A DNA stretch of 64,000 nt from an uncultured Bacteroides sp. (GCA_944321495.1 CALULP010000013.1:1-64000); one strand, 5' to 3'. Positions 24,559 to 34,887 are shown, counted from the stretch's first letter. The notes: generated by a model not told the origin, from the sequence alone. Numbers and translations are program-made.

Positions 24559-25494
24559 ATGATGAAACGAATACACATACTCCTGCCCCTCTGCCTCGCC
24601 CTGGTTGCGGCGCTGGCGTCGTGCATCCGCGAGGAGCTGCAGCCCTGCCCGCCGCTCAGCGTGAAGATAGGCATTGAAGACAAGAACTACGTCAACATCG
24701 ACGAAGTGGCGCAGCTGACGGGGGGACTCGTGAGCCGGCTGGACGAGAACCTGCCCTTCCGCAGCTACATACAGAAACTATACTACTCGCTCTACTCCAT
24801 AGACAGCGCCAAGGTGGTGTTGACCCGCCACCTGCACGAGGTGCAGGGCGACGCCAAGGAGGCCACCGCCTACCTGCCCGAGGACCTGGGCTTCGGGGAA
24901 TACGTGCTGGTGGTGTGGGGCAACATTGACAGTGAAGACGGCATACAGCGCAACGGCGCCGCCTACGACCTCCACACGGAGCACGTGGCGGGCTACGACG
25001 TCTACATGACGTGCGACACGCTGCTCTACGACGACACCCACTACGACTACACCGTGATGCTGGAGCGCGTCAAGGGGCAACTGCTCATCGAGGCGAAGAA
25101 ACTGCCCGCAAACATCCGCCGCTCGCGCAAGGCGGTGAGCAGGGTGCACGGCGGCGTGGACTACCGCTTCCGCTACGAAGGGGGCGAGGGCGAATACCTG
25201 GTGACCGACTACGACCTGGAGGAACTGACGGTGCAACAGGGGCATGCCCTGAGCCGCACGGCCGTGGCGCCCACGCTGGACGATGAGGAAGACAGCGGGC
25301 TGTACCTGCGCTTCTTCGACGACGCGGACGCCGAGGAGCCCGTGCGGCAGGAGGACAACCTGCCCGTGCTGATGGAGCGCAACAAAATCACCTACCTGCA
25401 ATACCTCTACGACAACGGCGCGGGCGAGGCAGAGGTGCGCGTGTGGCTGGATGACCACTGGGAGGTGCTGCACAACCTGAGTATAGAAAAATAG
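24559..25494 (+). CDS. FimB/Mfa2-family pilus anchor subunit
   Basis: 311 residues from the first ATG of an ATGATG pair; lipobox L-A-S-C (Cys22). The family pattern is seen in the N-terminal half (V-K-I-G-I-E-D, then Y-I-Q-K-L-Y-Y-S-L-Y-S, L-P-x-D-L-G-F-G-E-Y-V-L-V-V-W-G-N), which matches FimB/Mfa2 anchors of Bacteroidales type V pili. These proteins stop polymerisation and tether the pilus to the outer membrane. No T-R-A cleavage site is present after the lipobox, which fits an anchor that keeps its lipid. The C-terminus D-H-W-E-V-L-H-N-L-S-I-E resembles that of the next gene product. Confidence 0.85.
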   Translation: MMKRIHILLPLCLALVAALASCIREELQPCPPLSVKIGIEDKNYVNIDEVAQLTGGLVSRLDENLPFRSYIQKLYYSLYSIDSAKVVLTRHLHEVQGDAKEATAYLPEDLGFGEYVLVVWGNIDSEDGIQRNGAAYDLHTEHVAGYDVYMTCDTLLYDDTHYDYTVMLERVKGQLLIEAKKLPANIRRSRKAVSRVHGGVDYRFRYEGGEGEYLVTDYDLEELTVQQGHALSRTAVAPTLDDEEDSGLYLRFFDDADAEEPVRQEDNLPVLMERNKITYLQYLYDNGAGEAEVRVWLDDHWEVLHNLSIEK

Positions 25495-25557
25495 CTTACA
25501 AATAAAATAAAACGTAATTTACAAATCTATTCCTTTTTATTAAAAACAAGTAGTACA

Positions 25558-26877
25558 ATGAAGAAAATTTATTTCTTTGCAGCCCTGGCAGCCACGCTGG
25601 CCATGGCTGGATGTAGCAACGAAGATTTCGTTAACCCGACCGACCCGACCAACCCCACACTGGGAGAAGGCATCGTAACCATCGGGCTGACAAACACCAC
25701 CACGCGTGCGGCAAGACCCCTCGGCAGCTCGGCTGCGGCAAACAACGTGAACAGCGTAAAGCTGGTAGTGCTGAAGGACAACAGCGGTACTTATAGCGAA
25801 GATACCAACGTCAAGATTGACGGTGATAACGACATGGTTATCAGCTGGACTGCCCCCACCGGCGAAGCTCCCTCGGAGAACGGGCACAAGACGTACAAGG
25901 ACGTGAAGCTGACCGGACTGACTAAGAGTGCAAAATATAAGATTGTAGCTTATGGGTACAATGCAGAGGACGCAGGTGGCGCAGCGGCTTTCACTGCCAC
26001 TGCAACGTCAAGCGATGCCGCCGTATTTGAGGTAGGTAGCAGCGCAGCTTTCACGCCCGAAGAAATCTTTGCCGGCACAAGTAACGAATTTACAACCGAC
26101 GCAGAAGGCAATGCCACCACTTCGGTACAAGTGACTATGGACCGCCAAGTAGCCGGCTTGCTGGCTTACCTGACCGGCATACCGACCAAGTTAGTAGGCA
26201 CAAACGGTACACTGGAAACAGTAGGAAAGGTGGTGGTTTATGCCAATGCAAAGAGTAGCGGCATCACTTTCCCCTCAACTCTTGACTTTAACGGAAAGGA
26301 CTGCACAACTGCAAGAACAGCCCTGCTGACTTTTGACATGAGCACCATTGCCACGAACTATGTAACTGATGCAACAGCGCAAGAGGATGCCAAGTACACG
26401 TTCAACACAATTAACGACAATACGGTTACTGCTACCGGGACTGTCAACCAAGCTGCCAAGCCTTATGCAAGTGAATATACAAACGTACCGGGTGACCTCA
26501 CTTTGAAAGAGAACTCCATCTTCGGCGCATGCTTCGTGCTGCCTTACGATGCGCATAAGGATTCCCAGACCCTCACCATTGAATTGCAAAACGGTACAGG
26601 CACAGCTTTGAAGACGCTGAATGTAACTACTACCAACGCACCGAGTGTATCTGGCAACGTGGCTGGAACAAAGGCTTATGACATCCGCCGTAACAACTTC
26701 TACTCCATCGGCAAGAAGCTGGCTACGGACAACACAGACGGTGACGAAGAGGACGATGATGAAGAAAATCCGGATCCGGATGACGAAGACAACCCCATTG
26801 ACGTAAGCGAAGAGAACGAGATTGTCCTCCTCATCAACGACTCTTGGGATGTGCTTCACGACATGGGCATAGAATAA
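25558..26877 (+). CDS. Major fimbrillin, FimA/Mfa1-like
   Basis: 439 residues with lipobox M-A-G-C (Cys19). After about 30 residues comes T-T-T-R-A-A (Arg50), the kind of Arg site at which type V pilins are cleaved outside the cell to free a groove for strand exchange. The central part is low in charge and rich in Thr/Ala/Val strands. An acidic Asp/Glu linker (about 395-420) precedes the end D-S-W-D-V-L-H-D-M-G-I-E, shared with the FimB protein just upstream. Lower GC than its neighbours in the middle is typical for variable surface subunits. A strong hairpin follows the gene, as expected for an abundantly made subunit. Confidence 0.85.
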   Translation: MKKIYFFAALAATLAMAGCSNEDFVNPTDPTNPTLGEGIVTIGLTNTTTRAARPLGSSAAANNVNSVKLVVLKDNSGTYSEDTNVKIDGDNDMVISWTAPTGEAPSENGHKTYKDVKLTGLTKSAKYKIVAYGYNAEDAGGAAAFTATATSSDAAVFEVGSSAAFTPEEIFAGTSNEFTTDAEGNATTSVQVTMDRQVAGLLAYLTGIPTKLVGTNGTLETVGKVVVYANAKSSGITFPSTLDFNGKDCTTARTALLTFDMSTIATNYVTDATAQEDAKYTFNTINDNTVTATGTVNQAAKPYASEYTNVPGDLTLKENSIFGACFVLPYDAHKDSQTLTIELQNGTGTALKTLNVTTTNAPSVSGNVAGTKAYDIRRNNFYSIGKKLATDNTDGDEEDDDEENPDPDDEDNPIDVSEENEIVLLINDSWDVLHDMGIE

Positions 26878-26909
26878 TCCACTGCCCACAACCCAACCAA
26901 CGTCAACAG

Positions 26910-26963
26910 CCGGCGGGAGGAACGCCCCCCGAAAGAGGAAAACAGGGGCATTCCTCCTGCCGG
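26910..26963 (+). terminator. Strong hairpin between major pilin and adhesin, probable partial terminator
   Basis: CCGGCGGGAGGAACGCCCC (26910-26928) pairs with GGGGCATTCCTCCTGCCGG (26945-26963), 19 positions with one G-U and one mismatch, loop 16 nt. An eight-T run appears only 26 bp later, so termination may be incomplete or the hairpin may protect the 3' end of the pilin mRNA. Confidence 0.75.
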
Positions 26964-27030
26964 ATTTGACAAAAAGCGGGTACTTTTTTTTGAGATGAAA
27001 CGAACGAAAACAATAACGGAAAGAATAGCA

Positions 27031-30000
27031 ATGAAAACCATTTCCCGCCTACTGGCCGGCATCGCGCTGGCCGTCGTGTCGCTGGCAGCCTGCCAAGACG
27101 ACGAACTGATATCGGTGCCCCAGCCCTCCGGGCCCTCTACCAACGTAGGTACGCGCGCCACAAACGCCACCTCGTCGCTGGTACAAAACGAAGACGGCAC
27201 CTGGACCGCAACAAGACGCGTCCCGCTGGTGGGAAGGGGACGGATTGTGGATGATATCAACAGCGGACTTGTCACCGTACTGACCGCAGCAAACAACGTG
27301 GGTAACGTGACCGACATTTCACTGGACAACGCAATGGCTTTCACCGGAGTGGCTGAAATCAAGACAGGCGAACCGTTTTTGTCCGTACGTGACCTTGACC
27401 GCACTTACTACAACCCTAACGGAATCAAAGCAGGCTTTGTTTACCGCGAGACTTCGGACTTCACACTGGCAGACGTTTCTGTCTTGCAAGGTTTCTGGAT
27501 TAAGACATTTTTGAATGGCAAAGAGCAAGAGAGTTCTTTGTCGGAGGCGCCTGCCGACACCCGCCTGCTGCAACTCCAACTGCTAAACTCCAGCGGCGGA
27601 CTGCGGGAAGCCTCGTTTGTTGCGACCAAAGCTTTTGATGAAATACAAATAGGCGGCACAGGCATCGAAATAGATGTACTGGGCGGTCTGGAGGTGTGCT
27701 ATGCCTTTGTAGGAGAAAACCCTGAAAAAATAGCAGCTGACAAACATGAATATCCGGATGCTACCAGCGACGGCTCTCCACTGCACGGCCTACTGGTAGA
27801 TGAAAACATTACGACCAATGGCCCCGTAGTAGAACTTGTCGGCAGTCTGTTTGGCGGGCCCAATTATACCATTTCTTTCAACACCGAAGACGAGATACCG
27901 GTGGGAAGCGAGATTGGCTTCAAGACCAAATCGGGAGGACTCCTCGCCCTGAAAGCAGGAGGAGTGAAACTAACCCTCTACGGAGAAGGAGGCAACGAGC
28001 TGGAATCCATGTCCACGACAGCAGGAATCGGCGTTTCGGCATTGGGCGGTGGAGAGAACTACATCAGCATGGTATGCACCAAGTCCGGCTGCAAGAAAGT
28101 AAACATCGACTTCCCTTGGGGGCTGGACGTCCTTAACGGCACGCAAGTGTTCTATGCCTACACGCGCGACCCGGTAACCATAGACGCATCAAGTTATTTT
28201 TCGGCCAGCAATGTAACCATCACCGGCAATTCATACACCCTGCCTACGCCGGAGGGCAAACAGGCAAACTGGGTATGCCTCAGCTTTACGCCCGACAACC
28301 CGGACGAGAATGCAACCCCGTCCTTTGTGCAAAAAGACGGGACAACTAAAATCATCGGCATGACCGCCGATGGGAAATACTTATTAAGCGGCACTTATGT
28401 GCCGGAAGAAGGCGACCCCATCAGCATTACATTTACCATCACCCGCAAAGCACTCACCATGGACGACCAGTGCAACCAGTCGATTGGCGTGGCGGAAGAA
28501 GCCAGCATTGCCCAAAATGGATTAGGCGGGGTCAGCGGAGCATTGGTAAGCATCATTGAAGGTGCCAGCGATTTGGAGTACATCGTAGACGACAACCCCA
28601 ATACCTTTGCCAAATATACCAGCGTGGCGCAGATTGCAGCCAACTCGCTCATCGTGCCTATCGAGCTGGGTAAAACAATGAATGAGAATCGCGAAGAAAT
28701 CAAAGTGGGCTTCACCATGCAGACCGCCTTTGACTTCCTAAGCGCCGACGTCTTGAAGTTTTTCGTCATCAAGCTCTACAACGATGGCGAGCGTGTAGAT
28801 GACGGCCCGGTAGACCAAAGCAACATTGCCGACGTAGGACTGATAGGCAGCACGGGCAACAAATTCCGCATCGGCATCACCACCACAGAGGCGTTTGACC
28901 GCATCGAACTTTGGACGGCCGGAGTACTTAACCTGGGCATCAGCGAATACCGCATTTATGACGCTTACTGGGAAAGCGCCGAAGCTGATTGCCCCACATA
29001 CGGGCTGGCTGATGCTTGCATGGAAATGCTGACAAGCGCCAACGGGGCAGAAATCGACTGGGACAACACGGCAAGCGGCGAAGCACTGGCTTCGGTAGGC
29101 GCATCGCTCAACGACCTGGGCAACTTACTGGACGAGGACAAGGAAAGCTGCGCCACCATCACCGCAACCAACGTGTTAGGAGAGACAGCCGTGGCCGTGA
29201 AGTTCGACAAAATGACCGGGCCTAAACAGATAGGTTTCATCGTGAAGAGCCCTGATTACATAGGCGACATAGAAGCCTTGGGCGCAACCGTCCTGGAAGT
29301 CTATAACAACGGGGCAAAAGTAACGACCCTCAGTGAGGGTGCCTTGGCTGATATCGGATTAATCGGCTACACTGACCGCACTTATGTGGAAGCCACAATA
29401 GACAAAGGCGTCGCTTTTGACGAAGTACGCATTGTGTTCCCCACCGTACTCAGCGCATTAAAGACCATAGAACTCTACGGCGCTTACATCCGCCGTGACA
29501 GCGACGGGAACGGAATTCCCGACTGTGCAGACGATGACGAGAACCAAGGAGGGACAGACGACGTTATCAGCGGTGCACACGCGGCAAGCGAGCATGTCTG
29601 CGAGCCGGAAAATGTAATCATCAAGGTTGACGAAGGCAGCGGGACACAAGGGAATACCTACAAGCTCGTTTGCTACAACAGCACCAACCACAACGAGCAA
29701 ACCGAATTATTTGCCGTGCTTGATGAACAGAACCAGTTCACCATCAGCGGACTGACGCCCGGCGAATACTATATAGGCATTTACAGCGGCAATACCCCCT
29801 TGTATAACGGCATACGTGCTTTTGTCCACCCCGCCGAAACGACCTGGAAGAAAGAGGGCACTACGCGGGGCGAGTGGAACAACTGGAACAACTGGACGAA
29901 CGGCGCGCCGTGGACGTGTACCAACGTCATCATTCCCGGCGGGTGCAGCGATTACCCGGTGCTGACGGCAACGGAGGACAACCATTGCGCCAACCTGCAC

Positions 30001-31311
30001 ATCGGGGCAGGCGCCGAGCTGGTGAACACACAATACCTCACGGGCTACGACTACGCCTGGGTGGAACTGTCGCTGCAAGCCAACAACTACTACATGCTCT
30101 CCGCACCGCTGCAAAGCATGGCTACGGGCGACATGTTCGTGCCCAGCGGATGGAACTTCGGCAACGCCCAACCGGAATATTTCACCAAGCTTACCCCCAT
30201 GAACGCCCCCGAGAGCCGATTCACGCCCCGCGTGTACCAACGCTTCTGGAGCAGCGAGGTGCCGGGCATGGTGATTGACGGCGAGGGCAACCTCAAGGAA
30301 GAAATCCTGGTGAGCGAAACGGACTGGACGGCTCCCTTCAACGCCGTGGCCGAGCCTTACGCCAAAGGCATGGGCTTCTCGCTGCGCGCCAACAACGCCG
30401 CCACCTTCCGCTTCCCCAAGACGCACGAAGAATACACGTACTTCGACGCGGCGGGCAACAGCACCGGACAACGGGAGTCGGTGGGACGGCGCAACGTGGG
30501 ACGCTTCTGGACGGACAGCTGGACAAGCGCAGGGAACTTCACCGTCACCGTGGCCAACCGCACGGCAGGCACTACCTTCGTGGTGGGCAACCCCTTCATG
30601 GCGCACATCTCCATCGAGCAGTTGCTGAAAACCAACCCCGGCATCAAAGCGGTGCGCCTGAACGACGGCAACGCCAACGCCACCATCATGCTGGCAGATG
30701 ACGGCACCCTCGCCACCGAAAACGGATATACGTACATCGCGCCCATGCAGGCGTTCTACGTGGACGCGGAAACAGAAAGTACCACATTGACCGTAAACTT
30801 CAACACCGGCATGCTGAGCGCACAGCCGGGCTACCAGATAGTGAGCGCACAGGACACCGGGGCCAAGACCCGTGCCCTGACCCGCAGCGCGGCAGCCAAC
30901 GACGGCACGCCCCGCAACACCTTGCGGCTGACGGCCACCTGCAACGGCCGCAGCAGTTCGTGCCTGGTGCGCCTGCAGCCTACAGCCAACGACGGTTACC
31001 TGGGCGGCGAAGACAGCCGGTTACTCATTGACGGCGACATGCCGCCCACGGTGGCCGTGTTTACCACCGCCGACGGGCTGGCGCTCGACATACAGCAGCG
31101 CAGCAGCCGGGAAGACATCCCCGTGGGCTTCCGCCTGCCCAAAGCAGGGCATGTCACCCTCGCCCTGAGCCACCAGGCAGGCGACGATTGGAGCCAGTGG
31201 ACACTGGTGGACAGCCGCACCGGACAACGTTACCCCTTGGAGGACGGCTACACCCACATCGACCTGGGCACACTGGACACCTGCGCCGGAAGATTTTATT
31301 TAGAGCATTGA
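27031..31311 (+). CDS. Large pilus-associated adhesin with four internal repeats
   Basis: 1426 residues from the ATG at 27031, which has GGAAAG about 9 nt upstream and begins the lipoprotein signal (S-L-A-A-C, Cys21, then Q-D-D-E). An in-frame ATG at 26995 is the alternative. T-R-A follows at Arg42. Four diverged repeats cover about residues 69-234, 257-385, 484-650 and 662-826, each ending A-F-D-E-(I/V)-x-I...Y-A-Y or similar. A calcium-type D-S-D-G-N-G-I-P-D-C segment (about 826) leads to a Cys-rich link, a fibronectin-like stretch and a C-terminal beta-rich region. Probably the tip or shaft-decorating adhesin of the pilus. No T9SS C-terminal domain seen. Confidence 0.7.
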   Translation: MKTISRLLAGIALAVVSLAACQDDELISVPQPSGPSTNVGTRATNATSSLVQNEDGTWTATRRVPLVGRGRIVDDINSGLVTVLTAANNVGNVTDISLDNAMAFTGVAEIKTGEPFLSVRDLDRTYYNPNGIKAGFVYRETSDFTLADVSVLQGFWIKTFLNGKEQESSLSEAPADTRLLQLQLLNSSGGLREASFVATKAFDEIQIGGTGIEIDVLGGLEVCYAFVGENPEKIAADKHEYPDATSDGSPLHGLLVDENITTNGPVVELVGSLFGGPNYTISFNTEDEIPVGSEIGFKTKSGGLLALKAGGVKLTLYGEGGNELESMSTTAGIGVSALGGGENYISMVCTKSGCKKVNIDFPWGLDVLNGTQVFYAYTRDPVTIDASSYFSASNVTITGNSYTLPTPEGKQANWVCLSFTPDNPDENATPSFVQKDGTTKIIGMTADGKYLLSGTYVPEEGDPISITFTITRKALTMDDQCNQSIGVAEEASIAQNGLGGVSGALVSIIEGASDLEYIVDDNPNTFAKYTSVAQIAANSLIVPIELGKTMNENREEIKVGFTMQTAFDFLSADVLKFFVIKLYNDGERVDDGPVDQSNIADVGLIGSTGNKFRIGITTTEAFDRIELWTAGVLNLGISEYRIYDAYWESAEADCPTYGLADACMEMLTSANGAEIDWDNTASGEALASVGASLNDLGNLLDEDKESCATITATNVLGETAVAVKFDKMTGPKQIGFIVKSPDYIGDIEALGATVLEVYNNGAKVTTLSEGALADIGLIGYTDRTYVEATIDKGVAFDEVRIVFPTVLSALKTIELYGAYIRRDSDGNGIPDCADDDENQGGTDDVISGAHAASEHVCEPENVIIKVDEGSGTQGNTYKLVCYNSTNHNEQTELFAVLDEQNQFTISGLTPGEYYIGIYSGNTPLYNGIRAFVHPAETTWKKEGTTRGEWNNWNNWTNGAPWTCTNVIIPGGCSDYPVLTATEDNHCANLHIGAGAELVNTQYLTGYDYAWVELSLQANNYYMLSAPLQSMATGDMFVPSGWNFGNAQPEYFTKLTPMNAPESRFTPRVYQRFWSSEVPGMVIDGEGNLKEEILVSETDWTAPFNAVAEPYAKGMGFSLRANNAATFRFPKTHEEYTYFDAAGNSTGQRESVGRRNVGRFWTDSWTSAGNFTVTVANRTAGTTFVVGNPFMAHISIEQLLKTNPGIKAVRLNDGNANATIMLADDGTLATENGYTYIAPMQAFYVDAETESTTLTVNFNTGMLSAQPGYQIVSAQDTGAKTRALTRSAAANDGTPRNTLRLTATCNGRSSSCLVRLQPTANDGYLGGEDSRLLIDGDMPPTVAVFTTADGLALDIQQRSSREDIPVGFRLPKAGHVTLALSHQAGDDWSQWTLVDSRTGQRYPLEDGYTHIDLGTLDTCAGRFYLEH

Positions 31312-31325
31312 AATACGTAAAGCCA

Positions 31326-32579
31326 ATGAAACAGATACGGACATACACTTTAGCCTGCCTCGCCCTACTCCTGGCAAGCTGCAACAACGACGGGGGGGAC
31401 TTCTCCGACGGCACGCACACCGGAAACCGGAACGCCGTAAGCGTCACCTTCAGCCTGAGCAGCGCCGTGAAAAGCGCTACCGGCGAACTGATGAACAATG
31501 TGGTCTACCCCACCGCAACCGAAGGCATACTGGTGGGCGAACAGCACACCAAGACGGTGTACCTCTACATCTTCCAGGGACAAGGCGAAGAAGGCACCTG
31601 CGTGGCGTGTGAGGACGTAGGTTGGGAGGAATACTTCGGCGACGACCTGCCTGTACACACCGACGAGAGCAAAATGACTTACGAGATAGCCTACGAGGGC
31701 TTCCAGTATGGCATACCTTACACCCTGATGGCAGTGGGGCTGAGCGAGGGAGCAGAAACCGTTTACGGTTTCCCCGACGGCATCACCACCGGACAAGAAG
31801 GTACGCCGGGGACGAAGTTGGGCGAAGCCGCAGCCATCTTACAGCAAGGGCAAACGACAGAAGGCATCCGCTCGTCGGAGGTCTACGTAGGCCGGACGGA
31901 CTTCGCGCTGGGCAACGCCACGACACCTACCATCGAGCTGTTCCGCCGCGTGGCAGCCGTGGCAGGCTATTTCAAGAACATCCCCGAGCAACTGAGACAC
32001 CCCGACACACAGGCATTAACGGACGTCACGACCTTGCGCCTTGCGCTCTACACGCAGCAGAACACCCGGCTGCCGCTGGTGGAGCGTGCACAGTCGCCCG
32101 TCTTCCTGGACTATATCGACAGCCCGGCAACGGGAACAGGCAGTGAAGTATTGGCCAGCATGGATCTGACCGGAGGCAACTACTTCACGGCAGCAGAAGA
32201 CGGCGACATCGCCTCGGGGGCATGCTACCTGTTGCCCATCCCTTCACCGGACAACAACCCGGACGTAACGGGCGAGAGCAAGGACTACACCCTCTGCATC
32301 GAGCTGGTGGCTGAGGACGGCACCGTGCTGCGCCGGCAACGCGCCATGCTGCCCGAGGGCGACGAACTGGACCCCGGCATCACAGGCGGCGGCACAGGCA
32401 TCATCGACAGCGAGAGCGCCTACCGCTACCCCATCGTGGCAAACCACTTCTATGCCTTCGGCGACGAAGACCATCCCATCGACCTGAAGGGCAACGGGGC
32501 GGACCTCACCATCACCGTAGACCCGGCATGGAAGGGGGAAGAGAATTTGGGAATAACGGAAGGTACAACGGAAAATTAA
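31326..32579 (+). CDS. FimB/fimbrillin-like pilus lipoprotein
   Basis: 417 residues starting at the ATG at 31326, where the lipoprotein signal begins (L-L-A-S-C, Cys19); the longer open frame has no signal peptide. The segment V-Y-L-Y-I-F-Q-G, followed later by V-Y-G-F-P-D-G-I-T-T-G, is shared with the next gene product, marking the two as paralogues. No T-R-A site is present. It starts 14 bp after the adhesin gene, so it is co-transcribed. I place it in the accessory/anchor class of Bacteroidales pili (Mfa2/Mfa4-like), with the exact role unknown. Confidence 0.7.
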   Translation: MKQIRTYTLACLALLLASCNNDGGDFSDGTHTGNRNAVSVTFSLSSAVKSATGELMNNVVYPTATEGILVGEQHTKTVYLYIFQGQGEEGTCVACEDVGWEEYFGDDLPVHTDESKMTYEIAYEGFQYGIPYTLMAVGLSEGAETVYGFPDGITTGQEGTPGTKLGEAAAILQQGQTTEGIRSSEVYVGRTDFALGNATTPTIELFRRVAAVAGYFKNIPEQLRHPDTQALTDVTTLRLALYTQQNTRLPLVERAQSPVFLDYIDSPATGTGSEVLASMDLTGGNYFTAAEDGDIASGACYLLPIPSPDNNPDVTGESKDYTLCIELVAEDGTVLRRQRAMLPEGDELDPGITGGGTGIIDSESAYRYPIVANHFYAFGDEDHPIDLKGNGADLTITVDPAWKGEENLGITEGTTEN

Positions 32580-32613
32580 TTGAACGATAAGCGTGTATAG
32601 TGTGAGATTAGCA

Positions 32614-34887
32614 ATGGATAGGATAAAGACTTTAACACTGTTTGCCGCCACGGCTTTGCTTGCCGCCTCCTGCGTCAAGGACGAGCCGACGTGCGACGCC
32701 TGCGGCGACATTTCCCGGGGGACGGGCATCAACCTGACCTTCACCACAGGCATAGAGACCCGCAGCGAGCTGACCAGCAGCGAGATTGACTACAAGGATG
32801 TGGACGATGTCTACCTCTACGGCTTCACGGGGGCAGACGGGGATGCCACCTGCTTCCTCGTGAAAGACCTCGACTGGGTGAACGAAGACAAAGACAGCAA
32901 CCAGGAGGAGCCCAACCCGCAGCACTTCTGGATAAGCACCGACCTGCCGGAGGGCGACCTCACTTTCCTTGCCGTGGGCGTGGATGACAACGCAGGCGGG
33001 GTGTACGGCTTCCCCGGCGGCATAACCGTAGGAAGTACACTCAGCAATTGCCTGGCAAAGCTCGCCAATGGGAACGGCAAGGAAGCCATGCGTACCGCCC
33101 AGTTCTTCTCCGGCTACACCACCACGAACGCCGGGGGCGAAAGCGTGATAGACGTGGAAATCACCCTGACGCGCAGGGTGACAGGGGTACTGACATACCT
33201 GAGCAACATCCCGTACACCGTGAACTTTAGCGACGCGAACATCGGCAAAGCACAGGTTACCGACGTGCGCCTGGTACTTGCCAGCCCGCAGAACACGCAG
33301 ATGAAGCTGTGGCCTGCCGCAACAGACAATGCCCCGGTCTACGGAGAGACACCGTTACCTGCGGATGAAGAAAACAAAGTCCTGTTCAGCGTCAATTTAG
33401 CCGGTGCAGGGTACCAGTCCGATGCAAAAGAACGCTACTATACCAAAGACGCGCTGACCGGCGAAGTAACCACCCTGCCCAACACCTTGCTGATGGGGGC
33501 TTACCTGCTGCCTATGAACATCACTTCGGGCAACACGCTGCAACTGCAACTGCTGGGCACCTATACCGACAACGATGGCGGAGAACATACCAATGAAGTA
33601 GTAAAGACCTACACCATCAACAACTCCCAAGGCGAGCCTACTTTCTCCCTCGAGGAGAACTACCTCTACAGCATCGGCAAGAAACTGTCCGACGGCTCCA
33701 CGAACGGCGACAAGCCGGCAGACTTGAGCGGGAATATTTTGCAGGTAGAGGTCACCGGATGGCATGAACATGAGATACCCAATGATTTCCCGACAGTGAC
33801 GGCACCCGCACGCGTGTCTTCTGCCGAAAAGATTAACCCGGAAAAGTACATATTTGATGCCCCGGGCACGACTACGAAAGTCATCGTATTCCCGGCTACT
33901 CCTACAGCCGCACCATGGAAAATGACCATCAGCTACGACCTGGAAGAGGATGCCCCCAATTATGCTTTGAACCACGACCAGAAAGACTGGATACACATCG
34001 TGGCCAAAAACGAGGAAAACAATTCGGTGGAATATGTAACCGAATTGACCAATGACGGCACAAAAGAAGTAACCGTGGAACTCATCCTGAATGACTTTGC
34101 CGTACAGCGTAAACTGACAAGTCCTACGCCAGGTAACTACGACTACTTAGATGAGGATATTGAAATGGCGAAAAACGACTACCGCACAGCCTACATCGTC
34201 ATTACCACCACCGGACAAAACGAATCGGCACCCTACAAGATGAGGATACGCCAATACAACACGCTTTCCATCTACACAGGTACAGACAGTCAAAACGGTG
34301 ATTCATGGACCGGCACCTCACGCTTGGATTACGGTTGTACTTTCGACCCCGAAACGGGAGAAGCCTATTGCGTGGAAACTTCCAATACGGCCGACAATTG
34401 GGATACAGGAAACACGCTGAACCATTGGGGATATACCGGTTCCATCAACTCGAATATCGTAGGTGAAACCGGCGACATGGATTCCAACGACGGAGAGGAC
34501 AACACCAAACGGGCAATGGAAAATAAATATGGCTCGAAGAATTTTGGAGGCTCCATGATGTGGAAAGCGAACAAAGAAATCATCTACATCAAAGACGGCC
34601 AAAAGCAGGACACGGAAGGACATATATGGTATCTCCCTGCGTATCAGGAAATGGCTGCTATAAACAATTATCTCCGCGGGACAGGTAAAGAAGCTACATG
34701 GAAGCTGTTCAATTTCGGGTGGACAAACAAGTACTATTGGACATCAACCGGCAAAGGGGCTTCCTTTGACACCTATTACGTCGAATTAGGAGGGGATAAT
34801 CCCCACCGTGCAATAGACAGGGACGAATACCTTGCCGCCCGCCCTGTCCGCAAATTCTTAAACAAAGATAAACTGACTGGAGAATGA
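32614..34887 (+). CDS. Pilus lipoprotein with lectin-like C-terminus
   Basis: 757 residues. The ATG at 32614 heads the signal peptide (A-A-S-C, Cys20, then V-K-D-E); a GTG at 32593 is the alternative. I-E-T-R-S follows at Arg50. The N-terminal half is paralogous to the previous protein (V-Y-L-Y-G-F, V-Y-G-F-P-G-G-I-T-V-G). From about residue 370 the base composition drops and the sequence changes to a BACON/Ig-like stretch. The last about 90 residues (W-Y-L-P-A-Y-Q-E-M, Y-W-T-S-T-G, R-P-V-R) resemble the DUF1566/C-type-lectin-like fold used by surface ligands. Likely a minor tip subunit. Its stop overlaps the next start (ATGA). Confidence 0.7.
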   Translation: MDRIKTLTLFAATALLAASCVKDEPTCDACGDISRGTGINLTFTTGIETRSELTSSEIDYKDVDDVYLYGFTGADGDATCFLVKDLDWVNEDKDSNQEEPNPQHFWISTDLPEGDLTFLAVGVDDNAGGVYGFPGGITVGSTLSNCLAKLANGNGKEAMRTAQFFSGYTTTNAGGESVIDVEITLTRRVTGVLTYLSNIPYTVNFSDANIGKAQVTDVRLVLASPQNTQMKLWPAATDNAPVYGETPLPADEENKVLFSVNLAGAGYQSDAKERYYTKDALTGEVTTLPNTLLMGAYLLPMNITSGNTLQLQLLGTYTDNDGGEHTNEVVKTYTINNSQGEPTFSLEENYLYSIGKKLSDGSTNGDKPADLSGNILQVEVTGWHEHEIPNDFPTVTAPARVSSAEKINPEKYIFDAPGTTTKVIVFPATPTAAPWKMTISYDLEEDAPNYALNHDQKDWIHIVAKNEENNSVEYVTELTNDGTKEVTVELILNDFAVQRKLTSPTPGNYDYLDEDIEMAKNDYRTAYIVITTTGQNESAPYKMRIRQYNTLSIYTGTDSQNGDSWTGTSRLDYGCTFDPETGEAYCVETSNTADNWDTGNTLNHWGYTGSINSNIVGETGDMDSNDGEDNTKRAMENKYGSKNFGGSMMWKANKEIIYIKDGQKQDTEGHIWYLPAYQEMAAINNYLRGTGKEATWKLFNFGWTNKYYWTSTGKGASFDTYYVELGGDNPHRAIDRDEYLAARPVRKFLNKDKLTGE

